DNA of 11,421 nucleotides. Source: an uncultured Acidimicrobiales bacterium. Its GTDB lineage: Bacteria; Actinomycetota; Acidimicrobiia; Acidimicrobiales; Iamiaceae. The translations under genes and the position numbers were made by a program. The stretch spans positions 1 through 11,421 of the forward strand of contig CALANQ010000410.1 of the NCBI GenBank assembly GCA_937926025.1, read 5' to 3'. The notes beneath the pieces are model-generated. The model worked only from the letters and a program-made list of their open reading frames with translations. It had not been told where the DNA came from and searched no databases. Numbering within the stretch: position 1 is the first letter of the stretch; every line of letters starts with the position of its first letter. Of this stretch, positions 1 to 5,083 are shown in pieces.

Positions 1-867
1 CGCCTCAGCGAGGACGACGTCGTCGCCCAGCTGTCGAGCGGGATGAAGCTCGGCATCGGCGGCTGGGGGGGCCGGCGCAAGCCGATGTCGCTGGTGCGCG
101 CCATCCTGCGCAGCGACCTCACCGACCTGCACCTGGTGACCTACGGCGGGCCCGAGGTCGGCATGCTGTGCGCCGCCGGCAAGGTGTCGCAGCTGACGTT
201 CGCGTTCGTGTCGCCCGACGTCGGCCCTGCCGCCGTGCTGGAGCCGCACTTCCGGGCCGCTCGCCAGTCCGGCGCCATCGAGTGCACGGAGCTCGACGAG
301 GGGATGCTGCTGCTCGGCCTCCAGGCTGCGGCGTGGCGGGTCCCGTTCCTCCCGACCCGGGTCGGCCTCGGCTCGGATCTGCACCTGGTGAACCCCGGGC
401 TCAAGACGGTCACGTCGCCCTACGACGACGGCGAGGAGCTCATCGCCCAGCCGGCCATCCACCTCGACGCCGCCCTCTGCCACCTCAACGTGGCCGACGA
501 GCGGGGGAACGCCGCCTTCCGCGGCCCGGACCTCTACTTCGACGACCTGCTCCTCCAGGCCGCCGAGAAGCGGTTCATCTCCACCGAGCGCATCGTGGCG
601 TCGGGCGATCTGGTCGACGCCGCCGGGGACATCACCCGATTGCGGATCAACCGCCTCTTCGTCGACGGCGTGGTCGAGGCCCCCAACGGTGCCCACCCCA
701 CCTCGTGCGACCCGGAGTACGTCCGGGACGAGGCGTTCCAGAAGGTGTACCTGGGCACCGCCAAGGAGGCCGAGGCGTGGGACGCCTTCCGGTCCGAGTG
801 GCTGTCGTTCCCGTCCGAAGCCGACTACCAGGCTGCCCTGGCCGCCCGCCCCACCGGAGACGCCTGA
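1..867 (+). CDS. ipdA: IpdA, alpha subunit of steroid ring-opening COCHEA-CoA hydrolase (5' end outside window)
   Basis: Belongs to the class I CoA-transferase fold. With IpdB it forms IpdAB, which hydrolyses a carbon-carbon bond in the remaining ring of COCHEA-CoA during steroid C/D-ring breakdown in the cytosol. The frame is open from base 1. The residues before the first ATG (position 43) read LSEDDVVAQLSSG and continue into MKLGIGGWGGRRKPM, as in mycobacterial IpdA, so the true start lies upstream and only a few residues are missing. Counting from that ATG, family landmarks are GGWGGRRKPM (7-15), VTYGGPEVG (32-40), SGAIE..ELDEGM (77-88), GLGS (108-111), TVTSPY (122-127) and RGNAAFRGPDLYFDD (154-168). 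The acidic DEGM segment is about where the catalytic Glu of characterised IpdA falls; this comes from remembered homologues, not an alignment. About 288 residues are visible, against about 292 in M. tuberculosis. The stop overlaps the ipdB start by 1 nt (TGATG), so the two are translationally coupled. Confidence 0.93.
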   Translation, partial: RLSEDDVVAQLSSGMKLGIGGWGGRRKPMSLVRAILRSDLTDLHLVTYGGPEVGMLCAAGKVSQLTFAFVSPDVGPAAVLEPHFRAARQSGAIECTELDEGMLLLGLQAAAWRVPFLPTRVGLGSDLHLVNPGLKTVTSPYDDGEELIAQPAIHLDAALCHLNVADERGNAAFRGPDLYFDDLLLQAAEKRFISTERIVASGDLVDAAGDITRLRINRLFVDGVVEAPNGAHPTSCDPEYVRDEAFQKVYLGTAKEAEAWDAFRSEWLSFPSEADYQAALAARPTGDA

Positions 868-1649
868 TGTCCGACACCCTCTCCTCGCTGGTCACCCGCG
901 CCGACGTCTGCGCCGTGGCCGTGGCCGACTGCTTCCGTGGCGACGGCGAGCTGCTCGCCAACCCGATCGGCACCATCCCGATGATCGGCGGCCGCCTCGC
1001 CCGGGCCACCTGGGAGCCCGACCTGGTGATGACCGACGGCGAGGCCGCCCTCATCGCCAACGACGAGGCCGTCCCCGCCATCGGCGACCGCCGCTACGAG
1101 ACCTACAACCCGTACCGCACCATGTTCGACGTGGTGTGGAGCGGGCGGCGCCACGTGATGATGGGCGCCACCCAGGTCGACCGGTTCGGCAACCAGAACA
1201 TCGCCGGCCTCGGTGGGACCCCCACCCAGCCGCGCACCCAGCTCCTCGGGTTCCGGGGCGCGCCGGGCAACACCATCAACGACACCACCTCGTACTGGGT
1301 GCCGCAGCACGGCCCCCGGGTGTTCGTCGAGCACGTCGACATCGTGACGGGCATCGGCTACGACCGCGCCGCCTCTCTCGGCGCCGACGCCGCCCGGTTC
1401 CACGAGATCCGCCGGGTCGTGTCGAACCTCGGTGTCTTCGACTTCGAGACCCCGGACCACGCCATGCGGCTCCGCTCGGTCCACCCCGGCGTCACCGTCG
1501 ACGACATCGTCGCCGCCACCGGCTTCGACCTCGTCATCCCCGACGACGTGCCCACCTCCCGCCTGCCCACGGCGGATGAGCTGCGCCTCCTCACCGAGGT
1601 CATCGACCCCAAGAACACCCGCCTCCGCGAGGTCCCCGAGCCCGAGTGA
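867..1649 (+). CDS. ipdB: IpdB, beta subunit of steroid ring-opening COCHEA-CoA hydrolase
   Basis: 260-residue partner of IpdA in the IpdAB hydrolase, acting on COCHEA-CoA in the cytosol. The length is close to the roughly 250 residues of mycobacterial IpdB. The ATG at 867 shares its A with the ipdA stop codon, the usual one-nucleotide coupling of CoA-transferase subunit genes, which fixes the start. Visible family landmarks: GTIPMIGGRLARATWEPDL (35-53), DGEA (57-60), NPYRTMFDVVWSGRRHVMMG (81-100), ATQVDRFGNQN (101-111), GFRGAPGNTIN (128-138), FVEHVDIVTGIG (153-164) and SNLGVFDF (186-193). Reduction of ring-cleavage products to a two-subunit hydrolase is known for this subfamily; ordinary 3-oxoacid CoA-transferase activity is less likely given the ipdC, fadE31/32 and fadA6 neighbours. 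A weak stem-loop and a pair of larger palindromes follow the stop codon. Confidence 0.93.
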   Translation: MSDTLSSLVTRADVCAVAVADCFRGDGELLANPIGTIPMIGGRLARATWEPDLVMTDGEAALIANDEAVPAIGDRRYETYNPYRTMFDVVWSGRRHVMMGATQVDRFGNQNIAGLGGTPTQPRTQLLGFRGAPGNTINDTTSYWVPQHGPRVFVEHVDIVTGIGYDRAASLGADAARFHEIRRVVSNLGVFDFETPDHAMRLRSVHPGVTVDDIVAATGFDLVIPDDVPTSRLPTADELRLLTEVIDPKNTRLREVPEPE

Positions 1650-1658
1650 TCTCGGGAC

Positions 1659-1684
1659 GGGCGGAACCCCGGTGCTGCCCGCCC
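1659..1684 (+). terminator. possible weak stem-loop terminator after ipdB
   Basis: GGGCGG (1659-1664) can pair with CCGCCC (1679-1684) across a 14-nt loop, starting 10 nt after the ipdB stop. There is no T-run. Short GC stems arise easily in sequence of this composition, so this is only a candidate; the palindromes just downstream are stronger. Confidence 0.3.
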
Positions 1685-1688
1685 TGCC

Positions 1689-1740
1689 GGAACTTCGTGT
1701 GGCTCCGGTGCGTTCCTGCACCGTCGCCACACGAGGTTCC
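1689..1740. repeat. palindromic element A1 (52 bp), first copy of the ipdB/GNAT doublet
   Basis: Outer arms GGAACTTCGTGTGGC (1689-1703) and GCCACACGAGGTTCC (1726-1740) pair at 14 of 15 positions; the exception would be a G-U pair in RNA. Inside is a second stem, CGGTGC/GCACCG, with a 6-nt loop and symmetric 2-nt internal bulges. There is no T-tract. It starts exactly 73 bp before element A2. It could be a bidirectional terminator, an RNA structure or a REP-like dispersed repeat. Confidence 0.85.
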
Positions 1741-1761
1741 ACCCACTGCGGCCCGCCCGCT

Positions 1762-1813
1762 CGACCTTCGTGTGGAAGCGGATCACTCGTGGACCGGTGC
1801 CACACGAAGTTCG
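1762..1813. repeat. palindromic element A2 (52 bp), second copy of the ipdB/GNAT doublet
   Basis: Arms CGACCTTCGTGTGG (1762-1775) and CCACACGAAGTTCG (1800-1813) pair at 13 of 14 positions. The arms and the CGG...ACCG core line up with A1 in the same orientation, while the rest of the loop has diverged. A 21-bp spacer (1741-1761) separates the two copies. Confidence 0.85.
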
Positions 1814-1889
1814 GATCGGGAACGGCCGGAGCGGGCGGCGGCGGAGCGGCGGTGCCGGAGATTGGCGACGCAGAGGGTCGCATTGCGCC

Positions 1890-1895
1890 TACGCT
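1890..1895 (+). promoter_or_regulatory. -10 element TACGCT for the GNAT gene, leaderless type
   Basis: TACGCT fits the actinobacterial TANNNT -10 consensus and lies 7 nt before the GTG at 1903. Transcription would therefore start at or next to the start codon. The 16-mer from the -10 through the start codon matches the one before ipdC at 14 of 16 positions. No convincing -35 is seen. Confidence 0.6.
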
Positions 1896-1902
1896 CCGCG
1901 GC

Positions 1903-2376
1903 GTGGTGAGTGATCGGTACCGGCTGCACCGGCTTCGACAAGGTGACGAGTGGGCGCTGAGCACGCTCGCGAAGGGCAACGCCCGCTTCGGTGACGACGA
2001 CGATCGGCCCTGGGTGCCGCCGTTGTCCAGCGAGGAGGCCAGCGAGTTCGTCAACGACCCGCGCACGATCTGCGTGGTGGCCATCCACATGGAGACCAAC
2101 CACATGGCCGGGTTCGCCTACGGCTGCGTGCTGTACCGGCGCCACACGAAGCTCCGGCACCTCTGCGTCTACGAGATCGGCATCGACGTCGACCACCGCA
2201 ACCAGGGCGTCGGCAAGATCCTCCTCGACGGCATCGGCGCCGAGGCCCGCCAGATGGGCATCGACCGCGGCTTCGCCTTCGCCTCCGCCGACGACCGCGA
2301 TGCCCGTGCCATCTACGACAGCGCCGGCGGCCAGCGCAGCGCCGACAACGAGATCCTCTACGGCTTCGAGTTCTGA
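1903..2376 (+). CDS. GNAT-family N-acetyltransferase, substrate unknown
   Basis: 157-residue single-domain GCN5-related acetyltransferase that would move an acetyl group from acetyl-CoA to an amine. The acetyl-CoA pyrophosphate-binding motif A is clear: YEIGIDVDHRNQGVGKILLD, containing the R/Q-x-x-G-x-G signature RNQGVG. An AxAIYDSAGG-like C-terminal segment (ARAIYDSAGGQ) is typical of the fold. The N-terminal half (FGDDDD..., NDPRTICVVA) loosely resembles AAC(3)-I-type members, but this does not establish aminoglycoside acetylation. The frame is open far upstream. GTG 1903 (GTG 1906 also possible) is chosen because the -10 TACGCT sits 7 nt before it and the protein then has normal GNAT length. 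No Shine-Dalgarno site is seen. It lies between two palindrome doublets and appears to have its own promoter, so a role in steroid breakdown is not implied. Confidence 0.85.
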   Translation: MVSDRYRLHRLRQGDEWALSTLAKGNARFGDDDDRPWVPPLSSEEASEFVNDPRTICVVAIHMETNHMAGFAYGCVLYRRHTKLRHLCVYEIGIDVDHRNQGVGKILLDGIGAEARQMGIDRGFAFASADDRDARAIYDSAGGQRSADNEILYGFEF

Positions 2377-2402
2377 CCCCGGCTGCCGACCCGCCACCGC
2401 CT

Positions 2403-2454
2403 TGAACTTCGTAGCTCACGTCGACCGTGTGGTCGCTCTGGCCTACGAAGTTCA
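2403..2454. repeat. palindromic element B1 (52 bp), first copy of the GNAT/ipdC doublet
   Basis: Perfect 12-bp outer arms TGAACTTCGTAG (2403-2414) and CTACGAAGTTCA (2443-2454), with an inner CGACC-GTGT-GGTCG hairpin (2422-2435). It begins 27 bp after the GNAT stop codon, so termination of GNAT transcription is plausible. It starts exactly 73 bp before B2. Confidence 0.9.
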
Positions 2455-2475
2455 CCGAGGAGCGGTTCGGCGGTC

Positions 2476-2527
2476 GGAACTTCGTAGCTGAGGTCGACCG
2501 TTCGGTCGCCCCGGCCTACGAAGTTCG
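2476..2527. repeat. palindromic element B2 (52 bp), second copy of the GNAT/ipdC doublet
   Basis: Arms GAACTTCGTAG (2477-2487) and CTACGAAGTTC (2516-2526) pair perfectly, with an inner CGACCG-TT-CGGTCG hairpin. Most positions match B1. A 21-bp spacer (2455-2475) separates the copies. Its right end reaches the place where a -35 box of the ipdC promoter would fall. Confidence 0.9.
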
Positions 2528-2547
2528 TCGGGTGGGGGGTTGGGTCG

Positions 2548-2553
2548 TACGCT
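2548..2553 (+). promoter_or_regulatory. -10 element TACGCT for ipdC, leaderless type
   Basis: TACGCT followed by 7 nt (CCACGGC) and ATG 2561. This layout matches the GNAT promoter and supports ATG 2561 as the transcription and translation start. No clear TTGACA-like -35 is seen. Confidence 0.6.
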
Positions 2554-2560
2554 CCACGGC

Positions 2561-3658
2561 ATGTCTGACGGGTCATCAGAAACTGCTCCTGCGACCGGCG
2601 GCGACGTGCTGCGGACGCGGCTGGTCGAGCTGCTCGGTTGCCGGTACCCCATCGTGCAGACCGGCATGGGGTGGGTGTCGGGCGCCAACCTGACCGCCGC
2701 CACCAGCGCGGCGGGCGGGTTCGGGATCCTGGCGTCGATCACCATGACCGACGAGCAGTTCCGCGACGCCGTGCAGTCCGTGAAGGCCACCACCGACGCC
2801 CCGTTCGGCGCCAACTTCCGAGCCGGTCAGCCCGACCTCGACGAGCGCATCGCGTACGCCACCAAGGAGGGCATCCGGCTGTTCTCCTTCGCCGGGGCGC
2901 CCACCAAGGACGCCATCGCCAAGATCCACGACGCCGGCGGCCTGGTCATGCCCACGGTCGGGGCCCGCCGCCACGCCGAGAAGATGGCCGAGTGGGGGGT
3001 CGATGCGGTCATCGCCCAGGGCGGCGAGGGCGGCGGCCACACCGGGTCGGTGCCCACATCGCTGCTGCTGCCGCAGGTGGTGGAGGCCGTGGGCGAGCAG
3101 ATCCCGGTGGTCGGCGCCGGCGGGTTCCACTCCGGGGCCGGCCTGGTGGCGGCGCTGGCCTACGGCGCCGACGGCATCGCCATGGGCACCCGCTTCCTGC
3201 TCACCCAGGAGAGCCGGGTCCCCGAGTCCATCAAGGGCGACTACACGAAGGCCACGGTCTTCGACACGGTGGTCACCACCGCGCTCGACGGCGCTCCCCA
3301 GCGGGTGATCCGCACCGAGCTCATCGACGGCCTCGAGAAGGCGTCGATCGTGACCCGCATGCCCAAGGCCGCCCTGAAGGCGCTGGAGTTCCGCAAGCAG
3401 ACGGGGACCTCGCTGAAGGAGCTGTGGGCCGAGGGGATGGCGATGCGCAAGAGCCAGGACCTGACCTGGGCCCAGCTGGCCATGGCGGCGAACGCCCCGA
3501 TGCTGATCAAGACGGCCCTGGTCGACGGCGATGCCTCGGTCGGCGTCCTGCCCACCGGCCAGGTCACCGGCGTCATCGACGACCTACCCCCCGTGGCCGC
3601 CCTGCTCGACGGCATCATCGCCGACGCCCGCCCCCCCCTCACCCGCCTCGGCGCCTGA
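2561..3658 (+). CDS. ipdC: IpdC, FMN-dependent oxidoreductase of steroid C/D-ring degradation
   Basis: 365-residue TIM-barrel flavoprotein of the nitronate monooxygenase/2-nitropropane dioxygenase-like family. In M. tuberculosis and Rhodococcus, IpdC works with IpdF and EchA20 to convert 5-OH-HIC-CoA to COCHEA-CoA, the IpdAB substrate. Landmarks: VQTGMGWVSGANLTAA (32-47), GGFGILAS (52-59), PFGANFRA (81-88), the flavin/phosphate-binding GGEGGGHTGSVPT (154-166), PVVGAGGFHSG (182-192) and GADGIAMGTRFLLT (202-215). The C-terminal third (LTWAQLAMAANAPMLIKTALVDGD) is also IpdC-like and sets it apart from general nitronate monooxygenases. ATG 2561 is chosen because of the -10 element 7 nt upstream. 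Mycobacterial IpdC, as remembered, begins near residue 16 (VLRTRLVELLG), so GTG 2606 is an alternative. With the chosen start, codons 2-7 are also an operator-like palindrome. In Mycobacterium ipdC follows ipdB directly; here a GNAT gene intervenes. Confidence 0.92.
   Translation: MSDGSSETAPATGGDVLRTRLVELLGCRYPIVQTGMGWVSGANLTAATSAAGGFGILASITMTDEQFRDAVQSVKATTDAPFGANFRAGQPDLDERIAYATKEGIRLFSFAGAPTKDAIAKIHDAGGLVMPTVGARRHAEKMAEWGVDAVIAQGGEGGGHTGSVPTSLLLPQVVEAVGEQIPVVGAGGFHSGAGLVAALAYGADGIAMGTRFLLTQESRVPESIKGDYTKATVFDTVVTTALDGAPQRVIRTELIDGLEKASIVTRMPKAALKALEFRKQTGTSLKELWAEGMAMRKSQDLTWAQLAMAANAPMLIKTALVDGDASVGVLPTGQVTGVIDDLPPVAALLDGIIADARPPLTRLGA
2564..2580. promoter_or_regulatory. operator-like inverted repeat at the ipdC start
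   Basis: TCTGACGGGTCATCAGA: 7-bp half-sites match at 6 of 7 positions around a 3-bp centre. It is the same motif found before fadE31 and fadA6. It begins directly after ATG 2561, so it overlaps the expected initial transcribed region; if GTG 2606 is the real start it lies 25 bp upstream of the coding region. A bound TetR-type repressor here would block initiation. The regulator is not in the window. Confidence 0.65.
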
Positions 3659-3674
3659 CTGACCGCTCCCGCCG

Positions 3675-3689
3675 CCCCCCCCCGGGGGG
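3675..3689. other. C9G6 homopolymer block after ipdC
   Basis: Nine C residues followed by six G residues, containing a 12-bp C6G6 palindrome, begin 17 bp after the ipdC stop. It directly abuts palindrome C1, sharing its first base. It could add to transcription termination, but it is also a likely place for sequencing or replication slippage. Confidence 0.4.
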
Positions 3690-3737
3690 AACTTTCGACA
3701 GCTGTCATTGCAGGGCAACGGTTGGCGTCGAATGTTG
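3689..3737. repeat. palindromic element C1 (49 bp), first copy of the ipdC/fadE31 doublet
   Basis: Arms GAACTTTCGAC (3689-3699) and GTCGAATGTTG (3727-3737) pair at 9 of 11 positions, with an inner TTGC-AGG-GCAA hairpin. It aligns directly with C2, and its start is exactly 73 bp before C2. It begins 30 bp after the ipdC stop codon. Confidence 0.85.
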
Positions 3738-3761
3738 GGATCGGGTCGGAGAAGGTCCCTG

Positions 3762-3810
3762 GAACCTTCGACGGTTGTCGTTGCAGCGCAACGGTTGGCG
3801 TCGAAAGTTC
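3762..3810. repeat. palindromic element C2 (49 bp), second copy of the ipdC/fadE31 doublet
   Basis: Arms GAACCTTCGAC (3762-3772) and GTCGAAAGTTC (3800-3810) pair at 10 of 11 positions, with an inner GTTGC-AGC-GCAAC hairpin. It shares GCAACGGTTGGCGTCGAA with C1. The spacer between the copies is 24 bp (3738-3761). Confidence 0.87.
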
Positions 3811-3856
3811 GGGGCCAAGGGTTGGGGAGCGGCGGGCCCGAGGGGTCGGTTCCTGG

Positions 3857-3880
3857 ATCTGACGGGGCGTCAGATACGCT
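3857..3880 (+). promoter_or_regulatory. fadE31 promoter with perfect operator palindrome
   Basis: The 19-bp inverted repeat ATCTGACGGGGCGTCAGAT (3857-3875) has perfect 8-bp arms around GGG. Its last base is the first base of a -10 element TACGCT (3875-3880). The start codon is 10 nt further on, so the 5' leader would be only a few nucleotides. A protein on the palindrome would cover the -10/-35 spacer and repress. It is the best of the three copies of this motif. Confidence 0.7.
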
Positions 3881-3890
3881 CGCTCGCCGT

Positions 3891-5078
3891 ATGGACCTGA
3901 CCTGGAGCGCAGACGAGGAGGCCTTCCGCGCCGAGGTGCGCGGGTGGCTGGAGACCGAGCTGGCGGCGTGGCGGAGCCGCCACGACGACCGCATCCTGAG
4001 CGGCGACACCACCGAGGGCTTCGCCCAGCACCTGGACTGGGAGCGGACCCTGTTCGCCGCTCGGTACGCCGTGGTCAGCTGGCCTGAGGAGTTCGGCGGC
4101 CGGGGCGCGAGCCGGTGGCAGTGGCTGATCTTCGAGGAGGAGTACTACCGGGCGGGCGGCCCCCAGCGGGTCACCCAGAACGGCATCTTCCTGCTGGCGC
4201 CCACGATCTTCGAGTTCGGCACGCCCGAGCAGCAGGCCCACATCCTCCCCCGCATGGCCGGGGCCGAGGACCTGTGGTGCCAGGGCTGGTCCGAGCCCAA
4301 CGCCGGGTCGGACCTGGCCAGCCTCACCTGCAAGGCCACCCGTGACGACGAGCGGGGCGGCTGGGTCCTCGACGGGCAGAAGACGTGGACCACCCGGGGC
4401 GCGTTCTGCAGCCACCTGTTCGGCCTGTTCCGGACCGACCCGGAGTCCGAGCGCCACAAGGGCCTCACCTACCTGCTGGTCCCGCTGGACCTCGACGGCA
4501 TCACCGTCCGGGGCTTCGGCCGGCTCGACGGCGACGAGGGCTTCGCCGAGGTGTTCTTCGACGGCGCCTTCCTCCCCGACGACGCCATCCCGGGCGGGGT
4601 GGTGCTGGGCGGTGTCGGCCAGGGCTGGTCGGTCGCCATGGCGACCACGTCCTCCGAGCGGGGCCTCACGCTGCGGGCGCCCGGCCGCTTCACCGCCACC
4701 GCCGACCGCCTGGTCGACCTCTACCGCGACCGGGCGAAGGGCGCTGCCGCTGCCGATCTGGACCCGGGGCTCCGCGACCGGGTCGTGCAGGGCTGGATGG
4801 AGGCCGAGGCGTACCGGCTGCAGACCCTCCAGACCGTCACCGACGACGCCGAGGGCCGCAGCGCCGGAGCGGCCAGCAGCTTCGTGAAGCTGTGGTGGTC
4901 CGAGCTGGACGTGAAGCTCAACGAGACGGCGCTCGACATCCTCGGGCCCGAGGCCGAGCTGGACGGGCCGTGGAGCAAGGGCTGGCAGTTCGCGCTGTCG
5001 GGTCCGATCTACGCCGGCACCAACGAGATCCAGCGGAACATCGCCGCCGAGCGCGTCCTCGGCCTGCCGCGGAAGTAG
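3891..5078 (+). CDS. fadE31: FadE31-like acyl-CoA dehydrogenase, large subunit
   Basis: 395-residue FAD-dependent acyl-CoA dehydrogenase subunit. It resembles mycobacterial FadE31 in features such as TEGFAQH..W (41-50), SWPEEFGGR (63-71), FEEEYYRAGGP (81-91), LAPTIFEFGTPEQ (102-114), QGWSEPNAGSDLASL (131-145), LDGQKTWTTRG (160-170) and GPIYAGTNEIQRNIAAERVLGLPR (371-394). The position that is the catalytic Glu in medium-chain enzymes (YEGT) is Ala375 here. Glu256, in SSERGLTLR, sits where isovaleryl-CoA dehydrogenase carries its base and is the best catalytic candidate. The gene is followed 5 nt later by fadE32, the arrangement expected for a heterotetrameric steroid-type dehydrogenase. By pathway logic the substrate is MOODA-CoA or a derived thioester. 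FadE30 (IpdE1) is the main alternative identity. The start ATG 3891 matches the family N-terminus and the promoter. Confidence 0.87.
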   Translation: MDLTWSADEEAFRAEVRGWLETELAAWRSRHDDRILSGDTTEGFAQHLDWERTLFAARYAVVSWPEEFGGRGASRWQWLIFEEEYYRAGGPQRVTQNGIFLLAPTIFEFGTPEQQAHILPRMAGAEDLWCQGWSEPNAGSDLASLTCKATRDDERGGWVLDGQKTWTTRGAFCSHLFGLFRTDPESERHKGLTYLLVPLDLDGITVRGFGRLDGDEGFAEVFFDGAFLPDDAIPGGVVLGGVGQGWSVAMATTSSERGLTLRAPGRFTATADRLVDLYRDRAKGAAAADLDPGLRDRVVQGWMEAEAYRLQTLQTVTDDAEGRSAGAASSFVKLWWSELDVKLNETALDILGPEAELDGPWSKGWQFALSGPIYAGTNEIQRNIAAERVLGLPRK

Positions 5079-5083
5079 GGGAC

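Noticed and set aside
1689..1813. Insertion sequence with inverted terminal repeats
   Set aside because: The palindromes pair locally within about 52 bp, with no transposase frame or target-site duplication seen around them.
1432..1902. Upstream extension of the GNAT frame into ipdB
   Set aside because: The extension overlaps ipdB, has Ser/Pro/Thr-rich shadow composition and runs through palindromes A1 and A2; the GTG at 1903 gives normal GNAT length and fits the -10 element.
2135..2158. Half-copy of palindrome A (CCACACGAAG) inside the GNAT gene
   Set aside because: It has no partner arm, lies in frame within well-formed GNAT sequence (RRHTKLRH), and a 10-base match can arise by chance at this composition.
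1689..3810. CRISPR-like array suggested by regularly spaced repeats
   Set aside because: Each site has only two copies, the copies are long imperfect palindromes that differ between sites, genes lie between the sites, and no cas gene is present.
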